Origin: Mycobacterium terramassiliense | GTDB taxonomy: Bacteria > Actinomycetota > Actinomycetes > Mycobacteriales > Mycobacteriaceae | Assembly (NCBI RefSeq): GCF_900157385.1 | Contig: NZ_LT717701.1 | Coordinates: 1,337,772 to 1,401,771 of the forward strand | DNA: 64,000 nucleotides | Reading direction: 5' to 3' | Shown: positions 1 through 7,915 of the stretch, piece by piece | How positions within the stretch are numbered: position 1 is the stretch's first letter | Layout: each line of letters begins with the position of its first letter | Position numbers and translations under genes: made by a program | The notes under the pieces: model-generated | What the model saw: only the letters and a program-made list of their open reading frames with translations | What the model was told of the DNA's origin: nothing | The model's database searches: none

Positions 1-1
1 A

Positions 2-571
2 CCGTTCGCGCTGCCCACCGAGGAGTCCACGACGCTGGCGCTGCGCACCCAGCAGATCCTGGCCTACGAAACCGGTGTCGCCAGCGTCGCCGACCCGCTG
101 GGGGGCTCCTACTTCGTCGAGGCGCTCACCGACGCCACCGAGACCCGCATCATCGAGATCATGGACGACCTCGAGCGCCACGGCGGCATGGTCAGCGCGA
201 TCGAGGACGGGTACCTGCAGGGGCTGATCGCCGACGAGGCCTTCCGCGTGCATCAGGACATCGAGGCGGGCACCCGTGCCGTCGTCGGGGTCAACCGATT
301 CGTCTCCGAAGAGCCCGAGCCCGATGTCGTCACCTACGAACTCGACGCCGAGGGCCGCGACCTGCAGCTGAAGCGGCTCTCCAAGGTGAAGGCCGAAAGG
401 GATTCGGGCGCAGTGCAATCCACGCTCGCGGAACTGTCCCGGGCCGCCGAAGGAACCGACAACCTGATGCACAAGCTGGTCGACTGCGCCAACGCGTACT
501 GCACGGTCGGTGAGATGGTTGCCGCGCTCAAAGGGGTGTGGGGCGAATTCCAGCAACCGGTGGTGTTCTAA
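2..571 (+). CDS. AdoCbl-dependent acyl-CoA mutase, large subunit (C-terminal part)
   Basis: This is the last 189 residues of a methylmalonyl-CoA mutase-family large subunit; the 5' end lies outside the window and the frame opens at base 2. The family signature around VADPLGGSYFVEALT is present near the start of the visible part. The protein stops after VWGEFQQPVVF and has no C-terminal cobalamin domain; that domain is encoded by the next gene, whose ATG follows the TAA directly. Canonical mycobacterial MutB carries the B12 domain in the same chain. The split layout is that of isobutyryl-CoA or 2-hydroxyisobutyryl-CoA mutases (IcmA/HcmA type). The substrate-choosing residues are upstream of the window, so the substrate is open. 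Confidence 0.9.
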   Translation, partial: PFALPTEESTTLALRTQQILAYETGVASVADPLGGSYFVEALTDATETRIIEIMDDLERHGGMVSAIEDGYLQGLIADEAFRVHQDIEAGTRAVVGVNRFVSEEPEPDVVTYELDAEGRDLQLKRLSKVKAERDSGAVQSTLAELSRAAEGTDNLMHKLVDCANAYCTVGEMVAALKGVWGEFQQPVVF

Positions 572-1000
572 ATGGCGGTGCGGATTCTGGTGGCCAAGCC
601 CGGCCTTGACGGACACGACCGCGGCGCCAAGATCGTCGCGCGCACCCTGCGCGATGCCGGCTTCGAGGTGATCTACACCGGGATCCGGCAGCGCATCGAG
701 GACATCGCCTCGATCGCCGTGCAGGAAGACGTGGCGGTGGTGGGCCTGAGCATCCTGTCCGGCGCCCACCTGACGCTCACCGCCCGCACCATCGAGGCGT
801 TGCGGGCGGCCGATGCCGCCGACATCGCCGTCGTCGTCGGCGGAACCATTCCGCACGCCGACGTACCCAAGCTGTTGTCCGCCGGAGCCGCCGCCGTGTT
901 TCCCACGGGGACATCGCTGGACGACCTGGTGCGCCAAATCCGGGCGTTGACCGGCACCGCGGACCCCGAGCAGAAGGAAACACCGTGCGCGTCGGAGTGA
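572..1000 (+). CDS. Acyl-CoA mutase small subunit, cobalamin-binding
   Basis: A 142-residue B12-binding domain protein, the usual length for a free-standing mutase small subunit. The cobalamin motif DxHxxG is intact (D13, H15, G18), and later glycine-rich stretches (GLSILSGAH and VVVGGTIP) fit the Rossmann-like B12 fold. It follows the large subunit with no gap, so the two are co-translated and should form the heteromeric AdoCbl mutase. Its 3' end overlaps the next gene by 16 nt. The MeaB-type GTPase that services such mutases is encoded at 12884-13759. The family call is firm; the substrate is not known. Confidence 0.93.
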   Translation: MAVRILVAKPGLDGHDRGAKIVARTLRDAGFEVIYTGIRQRIEDIASIAVQEDVAVVGLSILSGAHLTLTARTIEALRAADAADIAVVVGGTIPHADVPKLLSAGAAAVFPTGTSLDDLVRQIRALTGTADPEQKETPCASE

Positions 1001-1941
1001 TGATCGGCGCCGAGCGTGGCGACATGACCCGCAAGGTGAGCAAGCTGGCCTCCGATATCGAATGGGCCGAGTCCGCGGGTCTGGACACCGCGTGGATGCC
1101 GCAGGTGCCCGACGACTTCGACTGCCTGACGATGGTGTCGCTGATGGCCGCGCACAGCTCGCGCATCGAGCTCGGCACCGCGGTGGTTCCGCTACAGGCC
1201 CAGCATCCGATTGCCCTTGCCCGCCAAGCGCTCTCGACCCATGCGGTGGCCGGCGGACGGTTGGCGCTGGGCGTCGGACCGTCGCACCATTGGATCATCC
1301 GCGACATGCTCGGCCTGTCGTATGAGAAGCCGGCGGCCTACACCCGTGACTACCTGCAGGTGCTCAACGCCGCCATCGCCGGACCGGGACCGGTTGACGT
1401 CGAAAACGATTCGTTCGCGGTGCACAATCCGTTGGCGATCGGGGCCGACACTCCGATGCCGGTGCTGGTCGCCGCCCTGGGGCCGGTGATGTTGCAGCTT
1501 GCCGGCGAACTCGCCGACGGCACCGTGTTGTGGATGGCCGACGAGCGCGCGATCGGTGACCACATCGCGCCGAAGATCACCAAGGCCGCCGCGGACGCCG
1601 GTCGCCCCGCACCGCGGATCGTCGCGGGCATCCCCGTATGCCTGTGTGCGCCCGCGGAGGTCGACCAGGCCAGACAGCGGGCCAACCGCATCCTGGGCGA
1701 GGCCGAGGTGTCTCCCAACTATCAGCGCCTGCTGGAACGCGGCGACGCCCGCGACGTCGGCGACCTGTGCGCGGCCGGCGACGAGGGGGCCATCCTGGCC
1801 CGGATGCGCCGCTTCGCCGACGCCGGTGTGACCGACCTGTCGGTGCGGCTGCTGCCGATCGGCGACAACCGGGACGAGTTGGTCGCCTCCAAGCGCCGCA
1901 CCCGCGAAATGATCGCCTCCCTCGCGGCGGAATTGCGTTGA
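985..1941 (+). CDS. LLM-class F420/flavin-dependent oxidoreductase
   Basis: A 318-residue luciferase-like monooxygenase-fold protein beginning at GTG 985, inside the end of the mutase small-subunit gene. The N-terminal strand (MRVGVMIG), the RIELGTAVVPLQAQHP segment and the GRLALGVGPSH loop match actinobacterial F420-dependent LLM enzymes. It lies between the mutase subunits and a CoA transferase, so it probably acts on the same acyl-CoA or its precursor. Members of this family use F420 or FMN, and sequence reading cannot decide which, nor identify the substrate. Confidence 0.85.
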   Translation: MRVGVMIGAERGDMTRKVSKLASDIEWAESAGLDTAWMPQVPDDFDCLTMVSLMAAHSSRIELGTAVVPLQAQHPIALARQALSTHAVAGGRLALGVGPSHHWIIRDMLGLSYEKPAAYTRDYLQVLNAAIAGPGPVDVENDSFAVHNPLAIGADTPMPVLVAALGPVMLQLAGELADGTVLWMADERAIGDHIAPKITKAAADAGRPAPRIVAGIPVCLCAPAEVDQARQRANRILGEAEVSPNYQRLLERGDARDVGDLCAAGDEGAILARMRRFADAGVTDLSVRLLPIGDNRDELVASKRRTREMIASLAAELR

Positions 1942-2978
1942 CTCCGAGCCACATCGGGCCGCTCGCGGGGATACGCATCCTCGAGGTCGGCACCATGCTG
2001 GCGGGTCCGTACGCCACCATGTTGCTCGCCGATCTCGGCGCCGAGGTCACCAAGATCGAACCCGCCGGCGGCGAGATCTCGCGCAGCGTCGGCGCCGCGT
2101 ACTTCGCCAGCCTCAACCGCAACAAGTCCAGCATCACCTTGGACCTGAATTCCGATGCGGGACAGCAACGTCTGGGCGAATTGGCCGCCGAATCCCACGC
2201 GCTGCTGGTGAACCTGAAGCCGTCCGCCATCCGCCGGCTGGGTCTGACCTACGAGGCGTTGCGACGGCACAACGAGCGGATCGTCTGCGTGGCCATCACC
2301 GGCTTCGGCCTGTACGGCGGTGACGATCCGGCCTTCGACTACGTGGTGCAAGCCGGCGTCGGCACCGCCGCCCTGACCGGCGACCCGGACGGGCCGCCGA
2401 CGCTGCCCGGCTATTCCTCGGCCGACAATTCCACCGGAATGTGTGCGGCGCTGGGCCTTCTGGCCAAGGTCATCTCGGGCACGGGCGGGCAAGTGGACGT
2501 GTCGCTGCGCGACGTGATGCTGTCGCAGCTCAATTACCACGCCTCCGCCTACCTCAACAACGGCGTCGAGCCGCAGCGCCGGCCCAACGGGGCGCATTCG
2601 TACTACGTTCCGGCGCAGCTCTTTCCGACGTCCGACGGGTACCTAGCGCTGTTCATCACGCATGACGGTTTCTGGAAGTCGTTTGCCACCGAGGCGGGTA
2701 TCGGCGGTTTCGACACCATGGCCGAGCGGGTCGCCCGCCGCGACGAGGTGCTGGCGGTCGTCACGGCGATCCTGGCGACCGACACCGCCGCCGGCTGGGA
2801 ACGGCGACTGCGTCCCCTCGGCGTTCCGGCCGCGGCCGTCAGGACGCTGCCCGAGGCGCTCAAGGCGACCCCGGAAGTGGTTGTGACGGCGGGCGATTTC
2901 CGGCTCGTCGGGAGCCCGATCCGTGTCTTCGGCTATGAGCCCGACTACCGGCCGCCGCCGGAGCTGGCCGAGGGCTGA
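1938..2978 (+). CDS. CaiB/BaiF family III CoA transferase
   Basis: A 346-residue family III CoA transferase. The start chosen is TTG 1938, which overlaps the previous stop by 4 nt and gives the usual N-terminus (GPLAGIRILEVGTMLAGPYA). The segment TGGQVDVSLRDVMLSQ contains the Asp (SLRD) expected to carry the acyl-CoA anhydride in this family. It is somewhat shorter than the common 380-400 residues. It ends the four-gene mutase/LLM/CoA-transferase run and may activate a carboxylic acid for the mutase (inference). Its last 34 nt overlap the convergent LysR gene. Confidence 0.88.
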   Translation: MTPSHIGPLAGIRILEVGTMLAGPYATMLLADLGAEVTKIEPAGGEISRSVGAAYFASLNRNKSSITLDLNSDAGQQRLGELAAESHALLVNLKPSAIRRLGLTYEALRRHNERIVCVAITGFGLYGGDDPAFDYVVQAGVGTAALTGDPDGPPTLPGYSSADNSTGMCAALGLLAKVISGTGGQVDVSLRDVMLSQLNYHASAYLNNGVEPQRRPNGAHSYYVPAQLFPTSDGYLALFITHDGFWKSFATEAGIGGFDTMAERVARRDEVLAVVTAILATDTAAGWERRLRPLGVPAAAVRTLPEALKATPEVVVTAGDFRLVGSPIRVFGYEPDYRPPPELAEG

Positions 2979-3895
2979 ATTCCCGCCGCACCTGCAGGCA
3001 ACGGCGGGGTCAGGTGCGCTTCGGCGTGTTTGCGGAAGGCCGCCACCAGACGGCTGCGGTCCCCGGCGCGGGTCGCCAATACGACATGGCTGGGCTCCAC
3101 GCCCTCCAGCGGCACGGTCGTGATGTCCGGCCGCAAGCTGTTGCCGTGAAAGCCGGCCGTGATCGCCACCGCCTGACCGGAGGCAATCAGTTCGAACTTG
3201 TCCTCGAGCGCGTCGATGACCGGCCCGTCGGGCGCGCGGCGCCCGTCGGGACGAGGGTCGATGCGCCAGAAGGCGCTCCACGCCGGATCGGAGTGGCGCA
3301 CCCGCGGCATCGGTTCATCGGCGATGTCGTCGAGCGTCACCGATTCCCGGCCCGCCAGGCGATGGTCGACCGGTATCGCCAGCACACGCGGCTCGTCATA
3401 CAGGACGGTCACGTGCAGCTGGTCGGTGGGGAACGGCAGCCGGGTCACCACCGCGTCCACCCGATGATCGAGCAGCGCATCCCGCGCCTTATCCCAATCC
3501 AGGTGTGTCACTTGCACATTCGCGTCAGGTTGCTCGCGACGCAGTTCGCGCACCGCCGGCGTGACGATCATTCCCGTCGTATAGCCAATGGTGATGCGGC
3601 TCGGCTGGGCGGCGGCCCGGACCTGCGCCGTGGCTTGGGCCGCCGAGCGCAGCAGCGCCCTTGCCCGGGGAAGGAACACCTCGCCCGCCTCGGTGAGCTC
3701 GGTGCCCTGCGGCGTGCGGTCGAACAATCGGGCGCCCAACTGCTGCTCCAACCGGCGAATTTGGCGGCTCAGTGACGGCTGCGCGACGCGCAGCGCCGCG
3801 GCCGCGCGGCCGAAGTGACGATGCTCGGCCACCACAACGAAGTAGCCGACCAGCCGCAGGTCGAGATCCACGACCGGCGATACGCGGTCCGTCAT
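2945..3895 (-). CDS. LysR-family transcriptional regulator
   Basis: A 316-residue LysR regulator. The N-terminal winged helix-turn-helix is plain at about residues 15-70 (GYFVVVAEHRHFGRAAAALRV, then SLSRQIRRLEQQLGARLFDR), followed by a periplasmic-binding-like effector domain. It diverges from the SDR/LLM pair that starts at 4062, which is the usual arrangement for a LysR regulator and its target. The 166-nt gap holds a perfect 6-bp inverted repeat at 3957-3973. The effector is unknown. The 3' end overlaps the CoA transferase gene convergently. Confidence 0.92.
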   Translation of the reverse strand: MTDRVSPVVDLDLRLVGYFVVVAEHRHFGRAAAALRVAQPSLSRQIRRLEQQLGARLFDRTPQGTELTEAGEVFLPRARALLRSAAQATAQVRAAAQPSRITIGYTTGMIVTPAVRELRREQPDANVQVTHLDWDKARDALLDHRVDAVVTRLPFPTDQLHVTVLYDEPRVLAIPVDHRLAGRESVTLDDIADEPMPRVRHSDPAWSAFWRIDPRPDGRRAPDGPVIDALEDKFELIASGQAVAITAGFHGNSLRPDITTVPLEGVEPSHVVLATRAGDRSRLVAAFRKHAEAHLTPPLPAGAAGIQPSASSGGGR

Positions 3896-3956
3896 GCGCC
3901 CAGTGTAGCCACCCCGCTTGCCGTGTCGTCCGCAGATACCACCGTCTTCATGCGGT

Positions 3957-3973
3957 GATGCGGAAATCGCATC
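3957..3973. promoter_or_regulatory. Inverted repeat, candidate LysR operator
   Basis: GATGCG and CGCATC form a perfect inverted repeat around a 5-bp AT-rich spacer (GAAAT). It lies in the divergent promoter between the LysR gene (start 3895) and the SDR gene (start 4062). LysR proteins usually bind dyads in exactly this position. Binding is inferred from position and symmetry only. Confidence 0.45.
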
Positions 3974-4061
3974 GCGTTATATGAAAGAGGTCTTGGACAG
4001 CCCCGCCGGTCCGTCATTGACTTGACGGCATCGACCTGAGGGAACAGAAGGGACTTCCACA

Positions 4062-4955
4062 ATGCACGTCTTTGTCACCGGCGCGACCGGTCACATCGGT
4101 TCTGCCGTCGTCGCCGAACTCCTCGAAGCCGGCCATCGAGTCACCGGGCTGGCCCGCTCCGATGAGGGAGCTGCGGCGCTGACCGCCAGCGGTGCCACGC
4201 CGCACATGGGCGATCTCGACGACCTCGACGACCTGCGGGACGCCGCCGCGGCGGCCGACGGCGTCATCCACCTCGCCTTCAAACACGACTTCGACGACTT
4301 TGTGGGAGCCGCCCAAACCGATCTGCGCGCCGTGCAGGCCCTGGGGGAGGCGCTCGTCGGCACCGACAAGCCGTTTGTGAGCACCTCGGGAACCCTCTCG
4401 CTCGCCTTCGCCGCGCCGGGGCGCCTTGCGACCGAAGACGACACCTTGCCCGCAGGACCACGGATCGACTCGGAGAACGCGGTCATCGCTCTGGCCGAGC
4501 GCGGGGTGCGTTCCTCGGTCATCCGGCTATCACCTCTGGTGCACAGCGACCTGGATCACCACGGCTTCGCCCACCATCTGATCGAGACGGCCCGCGACAC
4601 CCGGATATCGGCTTACATCGGCGACGGCTCCAACCGCTGGCCCGGTCTGCACACCCTCGATGCCGCGCACCTATATCGGTTGGCCCTCGAAAAGGCGCCC
4701 GCCGGAACGCGTTTGCACGGGGTTGCCGACGAAGGGGTGCCGTTCCGTGACATCGCCCGCGTCATCGCCCGCCACCTGGGCGTGCCGGCGGTCAGCATTC
4801 CCGCCGAACAAGCCGGCCACTTCGGGTTCCTCGGCCTGTTCGCGTCTCTGGACAACCCGACGTCGAGCGCCCTCACACAGAAGGTGCTGGACTGGAAGCC
4901 CGAACGGCCCGGCTTACTAGAAGACCTCGATGCCGGCCATTACTTCGGCGAATGA
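4062..4955 (+). CDS. Extended SDR, NAD(P)-dependent epimerase/dehydratase-like
   Basis: A 297-residue extended SDR. The Rossmann motif GATGHIG lies at about residues 7-13 and a short acidic repeat (GDLDDLDDL) at about 50-58. The typical YxxxK is not obvious; the active-site region reads FVSTSGTLSLAFAAPG, as in many NmrA-like or atypical SDRs. The start at ATG 4062 is preceded by a purine-rich stretch (GGAACAGAAGGGA). It overlaps the next LLM gene by 4 nt (ATGA), so the two are coupled. Control by the divergent LysR regulator is likely. Confidence 0.85.
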   Translation: MHVFVTGATGHIGSAVVAELLEAGHRVTGLARSDEGAAALTASGATPHMGDLDDLDDLRDAAAAADGVIHLAFKHDFDDFVGAAQTDLRAVQALGEALVGTDKPFVSTSGTLSLAFAAPGRLATEDDTLPAGPRIDSENAVIALAERGVRSSVIRLSPLVHSDLDHHGFAHHLIETARDTRISAYIGDGSNRWPGLHTLDAAHLYRLALEKAPAGTRLHGVADEGVPFRDIARVIARHLGVPAVSIPAEQAGHFGFLGLFASLDNPTSSALTQKVLDWKPERPGLLEDLDAGHYFGE

Positions 4956-5734
4956 ACGGCGCCGTGGCCAGCTCCGTGATCGATGCGGTGCGCAACGCGT
5001 TGGGACCGGTTGGCGCGTGCCTACCGGTCTCCTTCACCAGCAATCCGCACGCCGATCTGCAGCGTGAGGCCGCCCGCCGGCTGGAAGGCGCCGGATGCCG
5101 CGCAGTCTGGACGAACGAGGTCATTGGCAAGGACGCGCTAGTGCAACTGGCCACGCTGCTGTCCGCCACCGGGAGTATGGCTTTCGGCACGTGCATCGCC
5201 AACATCTGGGCGCGGCCGGCGCAGACCATGCACGCCGCGGCCGCCCAACTGGCCCAGGCCTACCCGGGCCGCTTCGTGCTCGGTCTGGGGGTGGGCTACC
5301 CGGAGCAGGCCGCGAGCGTCGGCCAAGAATTCGGTAGTCCGCTGACTACCATGCGCGAATACGTGAATCGGATGGACAACCCCACCTGGCCGCCGGCGCC
5401 CGAGGCGCCCTATCCGAGGATCATCGCCGCGAACGGGCCGAAAATGCTTGAGCTGGCTGGTGATATTGCCGATGGGGCATTGCCGGCCATGTTGCCCGCC
5501 GCGTTCACGGCACACGCCCGGCAGACGCTGGGACCGGACAAGCTCTTGGTTGTCGGCGTGTCCGTGGAGGGTGACCCGATCGACCCGGCGGCTGTCGTCG
5601 CTCAAGTGGGCGAGCAGCTGACCGCCGGCGCCGACCATGTCACGCTGTTGCTGCCGATCGGCATCGAATTCGCCTCCGGTATACGGCAACTCGAGCGGTT
5701 GGCCGCCACGCTCGCCGCACTGCCCGGCTGCTAG
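4952..5734 (+). CDS. LLM-class F420-dependent oxidoreductase
   Basis: A 260-residue LLM-fold protein starting at an ATG that overlaps the preceding TGA. The segments GFGTCIANIWARPAQTMHAAA-like and GRFVLGLGVGYPEQ are characteristic of the short actinobacterial LLM group that uses F420. It is coupled to the upstream SDR, suggesting sequential redox steps on one substrate. Its TAG overlaps the stop of the convergent small protein by 4 nt. The substrate is unknown. Confidence 0.83.
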   Translation: MNGAVASSVIDAVRNALGPVGACLPVSFTSNPHADLQREAARRLEGAGCRAVWTNEVIGKDALVQLATLLSATGSMAFGTCIANIWARPAQTMHAAAAQLAQAYPGRFVLGLGVGYPEQAASVGQEFGSPLTTMREYVNRMDNPTWPPAPEAPYPRIIAANGPKMLELAGDIADGALPAMLPAAFTAHARQTLGPDKLLVVGVSVEGDPIDPAAVVAQVGEQLTAGADHVTLLLPIGIEFASGIRQLERLAATLAALPGC

Positions 5735-6045
5735 CGACCACACTCGGTGGTGGTCTCGAGCAGTCGCGGGACGGGCGCGGGATTCAGTTGCAGGGCATCG
5801 GACATGTGCAACTGGCCGGCGTTGGCGATCATGTTGTCCAGGATGGCCTGCAGGTCCTCGCCCTCGAGTTCGTAGATGGCGACATACGGCCCGTTGCCGT
5901 CGACCGGGCGCAGCCGGCGCGCCGCGACGATGCCGTCGAGCTTTAGCAGTTCCGGTATGTGTATTTCGTCGTACCAGGTGTTGTACTCGTCCTCGCGATC
6001 GGGCGAACTGGGCACACTTTCCACGAGCATGATTCCCTTGGCCAT
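5731..6045 (-). CDS. Small dimeric alpha/beta-barrel (EthD-like) protein
   Basis: A 104-residue protein beginning MAKGIMLVESVPSSP. The pattern of an N-terminal strand, an EDEYNTWYDEIHIPELL helix and a later VAIYELEG strand matches small dimeric alpha/beta-barrel proteins related to EthD. These often sit beside oxygenases and degradative enzymes. It follows the ferredoxin gene with a 22-nt gap and is probably co-transcribed with it from the operator-bearing promoter near 6445. No catalytic role can be read from the sequence. Confidence 0.75.
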   Translation of the reverse strand: MAKGIMLVESVPSSPDREDEYNTWYDEIHIPELLKLDGIVAARRLRPVDGNGPYVAIYELEGEDLQAILDNMIANAGQLHMSDALQLNPAPVPRLLETTTECGR

Positions 6046-6067
6046 TGTCGCCGCCTCTCCGTGACCA

Positions 6068-6409
6068 CTACTCGTAGCGCACCGTGACCGAGGTGTCGGG
6101 CACGCCCTGGCACGTCAAAATGTAGCCCTCGGCCACCTCGTCCTCGTCGAGCGCGTCGTTGACCCGCATGCTCGCGTGGCCTTCCTCGAGCCGGGCCATG
6201 CACGTGCCGCAGTTGCCGGCCTCGCAGCTGAAGGGTGGCTCAAGGCCGGCCCGCCGCGCGCTCTCCAACAACGTCTCGCCGGGCACCCGTGGCACCGTCA
6301 CCTTCTTCCGGTCGAGGTGGATCGTCACGGTGCCGACCTCGGCGGCATTCGTGGATGCGGGATCTACCACCCGTGGAGTCTCCTCGATGATCGTGGTGAC
6401 CGTCACCAT
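6068..6409 (-). CDS. Plant-type 2Fe-2S ferredoxin, stand-alone
   Basis: A 113-residue 2Fe-2S ferredoxin. The cluster ligands are C62, C67, C70 and C100 (Cx4Cx2C...C), resembling the C-terminal ferredoxin domain of KshB/HmpA-type oxygenase reductases but with no FAD/NAD reductase domain. I chose ATG 6409 because GGGAGGGGG lies just upstream; ATG 6433 would add eight residues. It likely passes electrons to an oxygenase. The operator at 6445-6459 also stands before the Rieske oxygenase operon and a P450 operon, so those are candidate partners (inference). Confidence 0.9.
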   Translation of the reverse strand: MVTVTTIIEETPRVVDPASTNAAEVGTVTIHLDRKKVTVPRVPGETLLESARRAGLEPPFSCEAGNCGTCMARLEEGHASMRVNDALDEDEVAEGYILTCQGVPDTSVTVRYE

Positions 6410-6444
6410 GACCGCCCCCTCCCGTACTTGCATTCTTCAGTATA

Positions 6445-6459
6445 GAGAATACTATTCTC
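6445..6459. promoter_or_regulatory. GAGAAT-N3-ATTCTC operator, copy A
   Basis: A perfect 15-bp palindrome (GAGAAT ACT ATTCTC) in the divergent promoter between the ferredoxin gene (start 6409) and the acyl-CoA ligase gene (start 6512). A TACTAT hexamer of the mycobacterial -10 type lies inside it, so a bound protein would block transcription. The same element occurs at 11665, 48814, 49664 and 57004. Confidence 0.8.
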
Positions 6460-6511
6460 ACAGAGCGATAGGGTCTTCTCGAGACGGTGGGACTGCTGGA
6501 AGGAATTGGAC

Positions 6512-7915
6512 GTGAGCGAGCCGGCGGCGCTCGTGTTCGAGGAACGTCGATTCGGCCTGCCCGAGCTCGATGCGTTGGCCGCCGGCCTGGCCGTGATGCT
6601 GGGAAGACGTGGCGTCACCGGCGGTGAGCGGGTTGCGGTCATGGCGTCGAACCGGCCGGAGTTCGTCGCCGTCCTGCTGGCGATCTGGCGGCTCGGCGCC
6701 ACGGCCGTTCTCATCAGCCCGGCGTGGAAGCGCGACGAGGTCGACCACGCGCTGGGGCTCACCGCGCCGGCGCACGCCGTCGGCGACCATCCGGTACTGG
6801 CCGGTCTGATGCCCATGTTGCACCTCGACGAACCGATCCCACCCGGGGAGCCGGTGGCCGGGTCGCTGCCGCCGCGGGCCGACGCGGTGCTGGTGTTCAG
6901 TTCCGGCACCACCGGTCTGCCGAAGGCGGTGCGGCACACCCACGCCGCCTTGGACGAGGCCGTCGGGCACTGGCGCGCGGCCCTGCAGCTGACCCGGCGG
7001 GACCGCATCCAGGTCGCCACGCCGCCGTCGCACATACTCGGACTGCTCAACATCCTCACCGCGCTGCGAACGGGCGTCTGGATGCGGCTGCACAGGCGCT
7101 TCGACGTCGACCGGATGCTGCGGCACATCGAGCAGGACCGCATCACCGTCGAGATGGCGGTCGCGCCGATCGCACTCGCCATCGCGTCGCACCCCGACCT
7201 CGAGTCCTACGACCTGTCCTCGCTGCGCTTCATCATGTGGGGGGCGACGCCGGTCAGTCCGAGCGTCGCGGAGACCGTCACCCGCCGAACGGGAGTCGGT
7301 TGGGTCCCCGCCTACGGCACCACGGAATTGCCCGTCATCGCGTGTAATCCGTTGCAGGAAGCCCGGCTTGACTCGGTCGGGCGTCCCGTGCCCGGGGTGG
7401 ACGTGCGGGTGGTCTCGCTGGAGACCGGCCGGCCAGTCGGCCCGGGGGAGGTGGGTGAAATTCAGGGCCGGTCGCTGTCGCTGATGGCCGGCTACCTGCC
7501 GGCCGAGGCCACCGCGGAGACCATCTGCGACGGCTGGTATCGCACCGGGGATGTCGGCTGGCTGGACGACGACGGTTGGCTGCGGATCACCGACCGTCTC
7601 AAAGAGATGATCAAGGTGCGCGGCTTCCAGGTGGCGCCGGCCGAGATCGAGAGGGTGCTGCACGGTCATCCGGCTGTCAAGGACTGTGCGGTGTTTGGCG
7701 TGCCCGACGGGATCAACGGTGAGGCGATCATCGCGGCGGTGGCAGCCCGCGGGAACGTCGACGCGGGCGAGCTGACCGCCCGGGTCGGCGAGAGGCTAGC
7801 TTCGTACAAACGCCCGAGCCGCGTCGTGTTCGTAGACGATATCCCGCGCCTGCCCTCGGGCAAGGTGCTGCGCCGCGTATTGAAGGAGACTTATGGATGT
7901 ACGTCTGACCTCTGA
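6512..7915 (+). CDS. Acyl-CoA synthetase (adenylate-forming, FadD-like)
   Basis: A 467-residue AMP-forming ligase that activates a carboxylic acid as its CoA thioester. The P-loop motif VFSSGTTGLPK is near residue 127, YGTTE follows in the middle, and YRTGDVGWLDDDG precedes the hinge. The C-terminal catalytic lysine sits in LPSGKVL (K451). It is shorter than most FadD proteins (about 500-550). GTG 6512 is preferred over TTG 6506 because GGAAGGA then lies at proper spacing. It overlaps the downstream FadE gene by 23 nt and heads a ligase/FadE/FadE/Ech operon behind operator copy A. Confidence 0.92.
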   Translation: MSEPAALVFEERRFGLPELDALAAGLAVMLGRRGVTGGERVAVMASNRPEFVAVLLAIWRLGATAVLISPAWKRDEVDHALGLTAPAHAVGDHPVLAGLMPMLHLDEPIPPGEPVAGSLPPRADAVLVFSSGTTGLPKAVRHTHAALDEAVGHWRAALQLTRRDRIQVATPPSHILGLLNILTALRTGVWMRLHRRFDVDRMLRHIEQDRITVEMAVAPIALAIASHPDLESYDLSSLRFIMWGATPVSPSVAETVTRRTGVGWVPAYGTTELPVIACNPLQEARLDSVGRPVPGVDVRVVSLETGRPVGPGEVGEIQGRSLSLMAGYLPAEATAETICDGWYRTGDVGWLDDDGWLRITDRLKEMIKVRGFQVAPAEIERVLHGHPAVKDCAVFGVPDGINGEAIIAAVAARGNVDAGELTARVGERLASYKRPSRVVFVDDIPRLPSGKVLRRVLKETYGCTSDL

